Of a stretch of 64,000 nt of DNA, positions 27,382-36,603 are shown one piece after another. The position numbers and the translations under genes were made by a program. The stretch comes from Allonocardiopsis opalescens (lineage in GTDB: Bacteria > Actinomycetota > Actinomycetes > Streptosporangiales > Streptosporangiaceae): the NCBI RefSeq assembly GCF_003002095.1, contig NZ_PVZC01000001.1:1426001-1490000 (forward strand). The letters run 5' to 3'. Under the pieces are notes generated by a model. That model saw only the letters and a list, made by a program, of their open reading frames with translations, did not search any database and had not been told where the DNA came from. Every line of letters starts with the position of its first letter. Position 1 is the first letter of the stretch.

Positions 27382-27675
27382 GTGTACGTCGGTGCACTGA
27401 CTCTGGACCTGCTGCTCGGAGACGTGCGCTCGCTGAAGGAGAAGCGCTCCGTCGTCCGCCCGATCGTCGCCGAGCTGCACCGCAAGTTCGCGGTGTCCGT
27501 CGCCGAGACGGGCGAGCAGGACGTCTACCGCCGCACGGAGATCGGTGTCGCGGTGGCGGCCTCCACCGCCGCGCACTGCAAGGAGCTGCTGGACCGCTGC
27601 GAGCGGCTCGTCGCGGCCCGGCCGGAGGTCGAGCTGCTCTCCGCCCGGCACCGGATCTTCAACGATGAGGAGTGA
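27382..27675 (+). CDS. DUF503 protein
   Basis: Conserved small protein of 97 residues found between infB and rbfA in many Gram-positive bacteria; YlxP in Bacillus. Typical features are GALTLDLLLGDVRSLKEKRSVVRPIVAEL and the C-terminal helix pattern. A role in ribosome function is suggested only by gene order. The GTG at 27382 has GAGGTGA (27367-27373) eight bases upstream. Seven bases separate it from rbfA. Confidence 0.88.
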   Translation: MYVGALTLDLLLGDVRSLKEKRSVVRPIVAELHRKFAVSVAETGEQDVYRRTEIGVAVAASTAAHCKELLDRCERLVAARPEVELLSARHRIFNDEE

Positions 27676-27681
27676 GCGACC

Positions 27682-28134
27682 ATGACTGACGCGGCTCGCG
27701 CGCGCAAGCTCGCCGACCGGATCCAGCAGGTCGTCGCCGAGATGCTCAAGCGCCGGATCAAGGACCCGAGGCTGGGCTTCGTCACCGTCACCGACGCGCG
27801 CGTCACCCCCGACCTGCGCGACGCGACGGTGTACTACACCGTCTACGGCTCCGACACCGACCAGGCCGGCACCGCCGCCGCCCTGGCCAGCGCAACCGGG
27901 GTCATCCGCTCGGAGGTGGGCCGGCAGACGGGGGTCAAGTTCACCCCCACCCTGACCTTCGTGCCCGACAAGGTGCAGGCCAACGTCCAGCACATCGAGG
28001 ACCTGCTGGCCCAGGCCAGGCAGGCCGACGCCGAGGTGGCCAGGGCGGCGGCCGCGGCGAGCCCGGCGGGCGACCCCGACCCCTACCGCGTCCCGCGCAG
28101 GGACGAGGACGAGGACGACGACACCGATGGCTGA
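27682..28134 (+). CDS. rbfA: Ribosome-binding factor A
   Basis: 30S maturation factor of 150 residues with a KH-type fold: ARKLADRIQQVVAEMLKRRIKDPRLGFVTVTDARVTPDLRDATVYYTV and the FVPDKV segment. The acidic tail (EDEDDDTDG) is a lineage-specific extension. It overlaps truB by eight bases, implying coupled translation. Confidence 0.95.
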   Translation: MTDAARARKLADRIQQVVAEMLKRRIKDPRLGFVTVTDARVTPDLRDATVYYTVYGSDTDQAGTAAALASATGVIRSEVGRQTGVKFTPTLTFVPDKVQANVQHIEDLLAQARQADAEVARAAAAASPAGDPDPYRVPRRDEDEDDDTDG

Positions 28135-29017
28135 CAGCGGCCTGGTCGTCGTGGACAAGCCGGCCGGCTGGACCTCGCACGACGTGGTCGCACGCGTCCG
28201 CCGGCTGGCCGGCACCCGGCGCGTCGGCCACGCCGGCACCCTCGACCCGATGGCCACCGGCGTGCTGGTGGTGGGCGTGGAGAAGGCGACCAAGCTGCTC
28301 GGCCACCTCGCGCTGACCGAGAAGGTGTACGAGGCGACGATCCGGCTGGGCGAGAGCACCAACACCGACGACGCCGAGGGCGAACCGGTCGGGCGCGTCC
28401 CGGCCGACGCCGTCGGCGAGGCGGCGGTGCGCGCGGGCGCCGCCCGGCTGACCGGGCCGATCCAGCAGGTCCCGCCGCAGGTCAGCGCGATCAAGGTCGA
28501 CGGTAGGCGGGCCTACAAGTCCGCCCGCGCGGGGGAGCGGGTGGAGCTGGCCGCCCGCACCGTCACCGTGTCGGAGTTCGCGGTCGGCGCGCTGCGCCGC
28601 GTCGAGGACCCGCACGGCACCCTGGTCGACGTCGACGCGCGCGTCGTCTGCTCCAGCGGCACCTACATCCGCGCCCTCGCCCGCGACCTCGGCGCCGGCC
28701 TCGGCGTCGGCGGGCACCTCACCGCGCTGCGGCGCACCCGGGTGGGGCCCTACGGCCTGGACCAGGCCCGCACGCTGGAGGAACTGACCGCCCGCTTCGA
28801 CGTGGTCGGACTGGACGACGCCGTCGCGGCCGCCTTCCCCCGGCGGGACCTCACCGAGGACGAGGCCCGCAGGATCGCGCACGGCGGCCGCATCCCGGCC
28901 GCGCGGCTCGGCCCCGGGCCGATCGGGCTGTTCGGACCGGACGGCAGCGTGCTGGCGCTCGCCGAGGAGGTCGGCCGGCAGGCCAAGCCCACCGTGGTCT
29001 TCGCCCCGGCGGGCTGA
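28127..29017 (+). CDS. truB: tRNA pseudouridine-55 synthase
   Basis: Makes pseudouridine 55 in the T-loop of tRNAs. The 296-residue protein starts GLVVVDKPAGWTSHDVV and carries the catalytic aspartate D40 in GHAGTLDPMATG. The YEATIRLGESTNTDD, RAYKSARAGE and CSSGTYIRALARDLG motifs are also typical. The C-terminal part replaces a classic PUA domain with a shorter actinobacterial version. Confidence 0.96.
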   Translation: MADSGLVVVDKPAGWTSHDVVARVRRLAGTRRVGHAGTLDPMATGVLVVGVEKATKLLGHLALTEKVYEATIRLGESTNTDDAEGEPVGRVPADAVGEAAVRAGAARLTGPIQQVPPQVSAIKVDGRRAYKSARAGERVELAARTVTVSEFAVGALRRVEDPHGTLVDVDARVVCSSGTYIRALARDLGAGLGVGGHLTALRRTRVGPYGLDQARTLEELTARFDVVGLDDAVAAAFPRRDLTEDEARRIAHGGRIPAARLGPGPIGLFGPDGSVLALAEEVGRQAKPTVVFAPAG

Positions 29018-29152
29018 TCCGCCCGCGGGCGCGGCGCCGCGGCGCATGCCCCAGATCACGCCGCCTCGATGTCGGAGCGGGCCCGCCGGCATGGCAGGCT
29101 TGACCGGGGAGTCGCAGGAGATCTCCGCCCGATCCGGGAAGGGAGCGCAGAC

Positions 29153-30106
29153 GTGCTGCGTTGGCACGGACTCGGCGAGGTGCCCGAGGACTTGGAGCGG
29201 TCCGTCGTCGCGGTCGGCGTGTTCGACGGGGTGCACCGGGGCCATCGGAGCATCGTCGAACTCGCGGTGCGGCGCGCCCGCGAACTGGGCGCGCCCAGCG
29301 TCGTCCTCACCTTCGACCCCCATCCCGGCGAGGTGCTGCGGCCCGGCGGCCACCCGGCGCTGCTCACCACCCTGCGCCGCCGGATCGACCTGCTGGCCGG
29401 GCTCGGCGTCGACGCCGCGGTGCTGGTGCCCTTCACCGGCGACCTGGCCGCGCTCGAACCCGGCGCCTTCGTCCGCGACGCCCTGGTCGAGCGGCTGCAC
29501 GCCGCCACCGTGGTGGTCGGCAAGGACTTCCGCTTCGGCCGCGGCGCGTCGGGCGACGTCGAGACGCTGCGCGAGCTGGGCGAGGCCCTCGGCTTCGCCA
29601 CGGTCGCCGCCGACCTCGACGCCGACGGCGTCCCCACCTCCTCCAGCCGCATCCGCGCCCTGGTCGCCGAGGGGGCCGTGGCCGAGGCGGCGGCACTGCT
29701 GGGCCGGCCGCACCGGGTGGAGGGCGTGGTGGTGCGCGGGGCGCAGCGCGGCCGGCTGCTCGGCTTCCCCACCGCCAACCTCGACACCCCGCCGTACACC
29801 GCCGTGCCCGCCGACGGCGTGTACGCCGGCTGGATGCACTGCCCGGCCTACCCCGAGCCCGGCGAGGCGGCCGCCTCCTGGCCCGCGGCCATCTCCGTCG
29901 GCACCAACCCCACCTTCGCCGGCGAGGAGCGCACCGTCGAGGCCTACGCCCTGGACGAGACCGACCTGGACCTCTACGGCTGCCACGTCGCGGTGGACTT
30001 CGCCGAGCGCATCCGGCCCATGCTCCGCTTCGACTCCGTCGACGAGCTCATCGCCGAGATGACCCGCGACGTGGCGCACGCCAGGCGCGTCACCCGCCCC
30101 TCCTGA
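29153..30106 (+). CDS. ribF: Bifunctional riboflavin kinase/FAD synthetase
   Basis: Converts riboflavin to FMN and FMN to FAD. The N-terminal adenylyltransferase domain shows VAVGVFDGVHRGHRSIV (HxGH-like site) and SSSRIRALVAEG; the C-terminal flavokinase domain shows GRLLGFPTANLD and ISVGTNPTF followed by EAYALDETDLDLYG. Length of 317 residues is normal. The GTG at 29153 has GGGAG eight bases upstream; a longer reading from 29069 is not supported. Confidence 0.95.
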   Translation: MLRWHGLGEVPEDLERSVVAVGVFDGVHRGHRSIVELAVRRARELGAPSVVLTFDPHPGEVLRPGGHPALLTTLRRRIDLLAGLGVDAAVLVPFTGDLAALEPGAFVRDALVERLHAATVVVGKDFRFGRGASGDVETLRELGEALGFATVAADLDADGVPTSSSRIRALVAEGAVAEAAALLGRPHRVEGVVVRGAQRGRLLGFPTANLDTPPYTAVPADGVYAGWMHCPAYPEPGEAAASWPAAISVGTNPTFAGEERTVEAYALDETDLDLYGCHVAVDFAERIRPMLRFDSVDELIAEMTRDVAHARRVTRPS

Positions 30107-30170
30107 GCGGGGCGTCGGCGCGCCGGACCGGGCCGGCGGCGGCCCGGCCGAAAGCGGTCGGTGCGCGTGG

Positions 30171-30176
30171 TAGCGT
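30171..30176 (+). promoter_or_regulatory. Candidate -10 TAGCGT for rpsO
   Basis: TAGCGT fits TANNNT; transcription from about 30183 would give a leader of nearly 200 bases before rpsO, long enough for S15 autoregulation. No good -35 is seen. Confidence 0.35.
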
Positions 30177-30379
30177 GAAGACGCACAGGTGGGCTACTTG
30201 TGAGCGAGCGAGCCGTCAGGCCCCCCGCACGAGTGACGTCCAGTGGGTTTTGCGGACCCCGGCCTGTGCCATCCCATCCGGCGACTGTGGGCGCGCATGG
30301 TTGCCGGACCTCGTGCAATGGTGAAGCATGGCACGAGGCACGTCCGTGCACGCGCGCCGTTTTGAGAAGAAGGAGTGCC

Positions 30380-30649
30380 GTGTCGCTCGACACCGCCACC
30401 AAGAGCAAGATCATTTCTGAGTACGCGACCGCCGAGGGCGACACCGGTTCGCCCGAGGTGCAGGTGGCGCTGCTCACCCACCGCATCAACGAGCTCACCG
30501 AGCACCTCAAGTTCCACAAGCACGACCACCACAGTCGGCGTGGACTCCTGCTGCTCGTGGGCCGCCGCCGCCGCCTGCTGAAGTACCTGCAGGACGTCGA
30601 CATCATGCGGTACCGAAAGCTGATCGAGCGCCTCGGCCTGCGCCGCTAG
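30380..30649 (+). CDS. rpsO: 30S ribosomal protein S15
   Basis: Primary 16S rRNA-binding protein, 89 residues, with the standard sequence pattern [46 protein letters not shown] and the end [15 protein letters not shown] at 30380 with AAGGAG upstream. A hairpin terminator follows six bases after the stop, then pnp; the rpsO-pnp order is conserved. Confidence 0.97.
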   Translation: MSLDTATKSKIISEYATAEGDTGSPEVQVALLTHRINELTEHLKFHKHDHHSRRGLLLLVGRRRRLLKYLQDVDIMRYRKLIERLGLRR

Positions 30650-30655
30650 GACGAC

Positions 30656-30682
30656 GGGGGAGCGGCCGCCGGCCGCTCCCCC
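30656..30682 (+). terminator. Terminator after rpsO
   Basis: GGGGGAGCGGCC pairs with GGCCGCTCCCCC round a three-base loop. Confidence 0.8.
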
Positions 30683-30924
30683 TCCTGCGTCCGGGCCGCG
30701 CGGCGCGCGAGCGCCGCCGCCCGGACCCTCACAACTCCATCGCAACCAGCTCCGCTTCCCGGCACCGGCCGCCGCCGCGCCCGTGGCCGGTCCTCGGTAG
30801 TGGTCCGCCGGAACGCACTGTTCCGCGGGCTTCGATCGATGACCGGCCGGTTATCAGACGACAACGGCGCCGAAGAGACTCCCGGGACGGGTTGCGGACT
30901 TGACCACTCCCAAGGAGGTCGCCC

Positions 30925-33201
30925 ATGGAGGGCGTTTATTCCGTTGAAGCAGTGATCGACAACGGCGCGTTCGGGCGCCGGACGCTGCGCTTCGAGACGG
31001 GCCGGCTGGCCCGTCAGGCCGCCGGTTCCGCGGTCGCGTACCTGGACGACGAGACCATGGTCCTCTCGGCCACCTCGGTGTCCAAGCGGCCCAAGGAGAA
31101 CCTCGACTTCTTCCCGCTCACGGTCGACGTCGAGGAGCGCATGTACGCCGCGGGCCGCATCCCCGGCTCGTTCTTCCGCCGCGAGGGCCGTCCGTCCGAG
31201 GACGCGATCCTCACCTGCCGGCTGATCGACCGGCCGCTGCGCCCGTCGTTCGTCAAGGGCCTGCGCAACGAGATCCAGATCGTCGAGACGATCCTCGCGC
31301 TGCACCCCGAGCACCTCTACGACGTGGTGGCCATCAACGCCGCGTCGCTGTCCACCCAGCTCGCCGGGCTGCCCTTCTCCGGGCCGATCGGCGGCGTGCG
31401 GGTGGCGCTCATCGACGGCCAGTGGGTTGGCTTCCCGACCCACCCCGAGCTGGAGCGCGCCACCTTCGACATGGTGGTGGCCGGCCGGGTGCTCGACGAC
31501 GGCGACGTCGCGATCATGATGGTCGAGGCCGAGTCCACCAAGGAGACCCTCCAGCTGGTGGCCGACGGCGCCGTCGCCCCCACCGAGGAGAGCGTCGCCG
31601 AGGGCCTTGAGGCGGCCAAGCCGTTCATCAAGGTGCTGGTCGAGGCGCAGCGGCAGCTGGCCGCCTCCGCCGCCAAGGAGACCGCGGAGTTCCCGCTCTT
31701 CCTGGACTACACCGACGAGGTCTACGCCGCCGTCGAGCAGGCCGTGCGCGCGGAGCTGGCCCAGGCGCTCACCATCGCTCCCAAGCAGGAGCGCGAGACC
31801 GAGCTGGACCGCGTCAAGGCGCTGGCCGCCGAGAAGCTGGGCGAGTCCTTCGAGGGCCGCGAGAAGGAGATCTCCGCCGCCTACCGGTCGCTGACCAAGC
31901 AGCTGGTGCGCGAGCGGGTCATCCGCGAGCAGGTCCGCATCGACGGCCGCGGCCCGCGCGACATCCGCCAGCTCACGGCCGAGGTCGACGTGGTGCCGCG
32001 GGTGCACGGCTCGGCGCTGTTCGAGCGGGGCGAGACCCAGATCCTGGGCGTCACCACGCTGAACATGCTCCGCATGGAGCAGCTGATCGACACGCTCAAC
32101 CCCGACCGCACCAAGCGGTACATGCACAACTACAACTTCCCGCCGTACTCCACCGGTGAGACCGGCCGGGTGGGCTCGCCCAAGCGGCGCGAGATCGGGC
32201 ACGGCGCGCTCGCCGAGCGCGCCCTGATCCCGGTGCTGCCCTCCCGCGAGGAGTTCCCGTACGCCATCCGGCAGGTGTCGGAGGCGGTGGGCTCCAACGG
32301 CTCCACCTCGATGGGCTCGGTCTGCGCCAGCACCATGTCGCTGCTGGCGGCGGGCGTGCCGCTGAAGGACCTGGTGGCGGGCATCGCCATGGGCCTGATC
32401 AGCGAGGGCGGCGAGTTCGTGGCGCTGACCGACATCCTCGGCGCCGAGGACGCCTTCGGCGACATGGACTTCAAGGTCGCCGGCACCCGCGACCTGATCA
32501 CGGCGCTCCAGCTCGACACCAAGCTCGACGGCATCCCCGCCTCCGTGCTGGCGTCGGCGCTCAAGCAGGCCAAGGGCGCGCGGCTGGCGATCCTCGACGT
32601 CATGCGCGAGGCCATCGACCGCCCCGGCGCGATGAGCCCGAACGCGCCGCGCATCCTCACCATCAAGGTCCCGGTCGACAAGATCGGCGAGGTCATCGGC
32701 CCCAAGGGCAAGATGATCAACTCGATCCAGGACGACACCGGCGCCGAGATCACGATCGAGGACGACGGCACCATCTACGTGGGTGCCGCCGACGGCCCGG
32801 CCGCCGAGGCCGCCCGCGACGCGATCAACGCGATCGCCAACCCGCACATGCCGGAGGTCGGCGAGCGCTACCTGGGCACGGTGGTCAAGACCACCACCTT
32901 CGGCGCGTTCGTCTCCCTGCTGCCCGGCAAGGACGGCCTGCTGCACGTCTCGCAGATCCGCAAGCTGCACGGCGGCAGGCGGATCGAGAACATCGACGAC
33001 GTCATCAAGGTCGGCGAGAAGATCCAGGTCGAGATCCGCGAGATCGACGACCGCGGCAAGCTCTCGCTCATCCCGGTCGAGGTCGTGGAGGCCGAGGCGG
33101 CCGCCGCGGGCGAGGGCGGCGGCGAGCCGGAGGCCGACGCCTCCGGGGCCGAGGGCGGCGACCGCCGCCGGCGCCGTACCCGCAGCGGCGAGAACACCTG
33201 A
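30925..33201 (+). CDS. pnp: Polyribonucleotide nucleotidyltransferase
   Basis: Phosphorolytic 3'-5' exoribonuclease and main RNA-decay enzyme; in actinomycetes it may also make RNA tails. The 758-residue protein has two RNase PH domains (the second with [23 protein letters not shown]), a KH domain near residues 580-640 ([12 protein letters not shown]) and an S1 domain from about 646 ([20 protein letters not shown]), with an acidic, Arg-rich tail. AAGGAGGT lies six bases before the ATG. Confidence 0.97.
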   Translation: MEGVYSVEAVIDNGAFGRRTLRFETGRLARQAAGSAVAYLDDETMVLSATSVSKRPKENLDFFPLTVDVEERMYAAGRIPGSFFRREGRPSEDAILTCRLIDRPLRPSFVKGLRNEIQIVETILALHPEHLYDVVAINAASLSTQLAGLPFSGPIGGVRVALIDGQWVGFPTHPELERATFDMVVAGRVLDDGDVAIMMVEAESTKETLQLVADGAVAPTEESVAEGLEAAKPFIKVLVEAQRQLAASAAKETAEFPLFLDYTDEVYAAVEQAVRAELAQALTIAPKQERETELDRVKALAAEKLGESFEGREKEISAAYRSLTKQLVRERVIREQVRIDGRGPRDIRQLTAEVDVVPRVHGSALFERGETQILGVTTLNMLRMEQLIDTLNPDRTKRYMHNYNFPPYSTGETGRVGSPKRREIGHGALAERALIPVLPSREEFPYAIRQVSEAVGSNGSTSMGSVCASTMSLLAAGVPLKDLVAGIAMGLISEGGEFVALTDILGAEDAFGDMDFKVAGTRDLITALQLDTKLDGIPASVLASALKQAKGARLAILDVMREAIDRPGAMSPNAPRILTIKVPVDKIGEVIGPKGKMINSIQDDTGAEITIEDDGTIYVGAADGPAAEAARDAINAIANPHMPEVGERYLGTVVKTTTFGAFVSLLPGKDGLLHVSQIRKLHGGRRIENIDDVIKVGEKIQVEIREIDDRGKLSLIPVEVVEAEAAAAGEGGGEPEADASGAEGGDRRRRRTRSGENT

Positions 33202-33231
33202 GTCCGTCTGACGGCTCATCACGGATAACGT

Positions 33232-33263
33232 GGTGGAGCGGCCCCGTCCGGGGCCGCTCCACC
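33232..33263 (+). terminator. Terminator after pnp
   Basis: GGTGGAGCGGCCCC pairs perfectly with GGGGCCGCTCCACC round GTCC; a short T-containing stretch (GTCGTTT) follows. Confidence 0.85.
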
Positions 33264-33301
33264 GTCGTTTCGGCAGCGCTCAGCGCGCAGGGGTGAATCC
33301 A

Positions 33302-34651
33302 GTGGTGCACGACAAGCCGACCGCCGCCGAGCAGCCGCCCGGCAGCACGCTCACCCTGCTCGACGGGGCCGACGGCGCCGGCCCGGTGCTGCGCACCGTG
33401 CTGCCCGGCGGCCTGCGCGTCGTCACCGAGTTCCTACCCGGCGTGCGCTCGGCCGCTCTGGGCGTGTGGGCGGCCGTCGGCTCCCGCGACGAGGACGCCG
33501 TGCACGCCGGCTCCACCCACTTCCTCGAACACCTGCTGTTCAAGGGCACCCGGCGCCGCACCGCCATGGAGATCGCCTCGCTGATGGACGCGGTGGGCGC
33601 CGAGCACAACGCCTTCACCGGCAAGGAGTACACCTGCTACTACGCGCGGGTGCTCGACGCCGACCTGCCGCTCGCCGTCGACGTGCTCGGCGACATGCTC
33701 ACCGGCTCGGTGCTGGAGCCTCGCGAGGTCGAGGCCGAGCGCGAGGTGATCCTGGAGGAGATCGCCATGGTCGACGACGAGCCCGGCGACCTGGTGCACG
33801 ACCTCTTCGCCGAGACCCTGTTCGGCGACAGCCCGCTCGGCTGGCCGATCCTGGGCACCCCCGAGACCATCGGGCGGCTCGGCCGCGACCGGATCATGGA
33901 GCACTACCGCGCCAGGTACCGCCCGGCCGACCTGGTCGTCGCGGTGGCGGGCAATGTCGAGCACGACGCCGTCGTGGACCAGGTGCGCGCGGCCTTCGCG
34001 CCCGCGCTCGGCGCCGCTGAGGCGGCCGGAGCGCTGCCGTGCGGCCCGAGGCTGGGCACGGAGCCCGACCCGGCCCGCACGGCCGTCCAGGTGCGCTCCA
34101 GGACCACGGAGCAGGCCCACCTGGTGCTCGGCGGCACCGGCCTGGCCCGCACCGACGACCGCAGGTTCGCGCTGGGCGTGCTGAACGCCGCCCTCGGCGG
34201 CGGCATGTCCTCGCGCCTGTTCCAGGAGGTGCGGGAGAAGCGCGGGCTCGCCTACTCCATCTACAGCTTCACCTCGGGCTACGCCGACACCGGCTCCTTC
34301 GCGGTGGCCACCGACTGCCAGCCCGCCAAGATTGACGACGTGCTCGCGGTCTGCCTGGACCAGATCGGCGACGTCGCCGCGCACGGCATCACCGAGGAGG
34401 AGCTGGTCAGAGGCAAGGGCCAGGTCCGCGGCTCCTTCGTGCTCGGCCTGGAGGACCCCCAGTCGCGGATGAGCAGGCTGGCCAAGAGCGAGCTCGTCTA
34501 CGGCACCCTCCCCTCGGTCGGCGAGCTGCTGGGCCGCATCGATGCGGTCTCCGCCGACGACGTGCGCGCCATCGCGGCCGACGTGCTGGCCCGGCCGCGC
34601 AGCCTCGCGGTGATCGGCCCCTACCACGCCGACCGCGAGTTCGCGGTCTGA
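33302..34651 (+). CDS. M16-family zinc protease
   Basis: Processing-peptidase-like protease of 449 residues. The inverted zinc motif HxxEH is HFLEH at residues 73-77, with the distal acidic ligand in EAEREVILEEIAMVDDEP. The second half has the substrate-positioning signature GGGMSSRLFQEVREKRGLAYSIYS. It is homologous to B. subtilis MlpA/YmxG-type proteases, which also lie next to pnp; its substrate here is unknown. The GTG at 33302 has AGGGG (33289-33293) eight bases upstream; GTG codons at 33293 and 33305 are alternatives. Confidence 0.92.
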   Translation: MVHDKPTAAEQPPGSTLTLLDGADGAGPVLRTVLPGGLRVVTEFLPGVRSAALGVWAAVGSRDEDAVHAGSTHFLEHLLFKGTRRRTAMEIASLMDAVGAEHNAFTGKEYTCYYARVLDADLPLAVDVLGDMLTGSVLEPREVEAEREVILEEIAMVDDEPGDLVHDLFAETLFGDSPLGWPILGTPETIGRLGRDRIMEHYRARYRPADLVVAVAGNVEHDAVVDQVRAAFAPALGAAEAAGALPCGPRLGTEPDPARTAVQVRSRTTEQAHLVLGGTGLARTDDRRFALGVLNAALGGGMSSRLFQEVREKRGLAYSIYSFTSGYADTGSFAVATDCQPAKIDDVLAVCLDQIGDVAAHGITEEELVRGKGQVRGSFVLGLEDPQSRMSRLAKSELVYGTLPSVGELLGRIDAVSADDVRAIAADVLARPRSLAVIGPYHADREFAV

Positions 34652-35924
<1,273 letters not shown>

Positions 35925-35939
35925 GCCCGCGAACCGGCC

Positions 35940-35967
35940 GGCCCGCCCGCGTGATCGCGGGCGGGCC
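35940..35967 (+). terminator. Terminator after dapB
   Basis: GGCCCGCCCGCG pairs perfectly with CGCGGGCGGGCC round TGAT. Confidence 0.8.
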
Positions 35968-36076
35968 GCCGCTGTGATCAGCCGTTATCTGATCCCGCCG
36001 CCGCCCGGGCGAAACTCGTCGGAATTGTGGATTCTGCCGGGTTTACAGGATGTTTCGCCGCGGTTACCCTTCTCCG

Positions 36077-36090
36077 TGGGAGCGCTCCCA
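36077..36090. promoter_or_regulatory. CelR/CebR operator box 1
   Basis: TGGGAGCGCTCCCA, a perfect match to the 14-bp operator of the LacI-type repressors CelR of Thermobifida fusca and CebR of Streptomyces, which are released by cellobiose or cello-oligosaccharides. It lies 513 bases upstream of the cellulase start. The repressor gene is not in the window. Confidence 0.9.
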
Positions 36091-36113
36091 GTGGTTGAGA
36101 TCACAACGAGACT

Positions 36114-36160
36114 CCCTCCGGCCGACCATGCGTCCCCCCTTACGCGCCACGGCCGGAGGG
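36114..36160. repeat. Inverted repeat between the two CelR boxes
   Basis: CCCTCCGGCCG (36114-36124) and CGGCCGGAGGG (36150-36160), 11 bp each, perfect, 25 bases apart. It fills the space between the two operators. Confidence 0.55.
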
Positions 36161-36167
36161 CCCCTCG

Positions 36168-36181
36168 TGGGAGCGCTCCCA
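36168..36181. promoter_or_regulatory. CelR/CebR operator box 2
   Basis: Second perfect TGGGAGCGCTCCCA, 91 bases centre to centre from box 1 and 422 bases before the cellulase start. Two operators allow cooperative binding or looping by a LacI-type repressor (inference). Confidence 0.9.
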
Positions 36182-36336
36182 AGCCAGAGACCCGAAACCG
36201 TTCCCGACCCGTCCCGCCCCCCGCCACCCTCCCTCTCCGCGCCTCAGCGCGGCCGTCGTCGCCCTTCGCCGCGACCGGCCGCCTTCCCCGGAGTGAGCCG
36301 GCCTGGTAGTGACAGCCGGCCTGGCTCCTCCACCTA

Positions 36337-36377
36337 CCGGTGCGGGATGCGTCGCCGGCCCGCGCATCCCGCACCGG
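36337..36377 (+). other. 15-bp hairpin in the cellulase leader
   Basis: CCGGTGCGGGATGCG (36337-36351) pairs perfectly with CGCATCCCGCACCGG (36363-36377) round an 11-base loop. Just upstream, AGCCGGCCTGG is directly repeated (36297 and 36314). Confidence 0.6.
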
Positions 36378-36508
36378 CTCGCCGCGTCCGCGCGCCACCC
36401 TGGTGGCGCATGCCCTCCGCTCGCTCCCGACGCCCGCATCCGCACCCGAAACCCGCGCCGGGCGAGCGCCTGGAGGTGGTGCCCTTCGCCCGACGACCTT
36501 CTGACCGC

Positions 36509-36542
36509 CGTACGCCGCCAGGACTCGCCATGGCGGCGTACG
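36509..36542 (+). other. 12-bp hairpin near the cellulase start
   Basis: CGTACGCCGCCA pairs perfectly with TGGCGGCGTACG round a ten-base loop, ending 61 bases before the ATG. It could protect the mRNA or attenuate transcription. Confidence 0.55.
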
Positions 36543-36603
36543 ACCGGTCCCCCCGGCGGACGCGTCCGCGACCGCCGGACTACCGAACGGAAGGTTTTCG
36601 CAG

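Larger units (their letters stand above)
35925..36603 (+). other. Regulatory and leader region of the GH48 cellulase
   Basis: About 680 bases without a gene, holding the dapB terminator, two CelR/CebR-type boxes with an inverted repeat between them, and a leader with two strong hairpins. Reading frames here look like composition artefacts. Confidence 0.6.

Noticed and set aside
24137-27397. Open frame of 1086 codons opposite infB
   Set aside because: Antisense shadow; the plus strand encodes all IF-2 motifs and the shadow has only low-complexity sequence.
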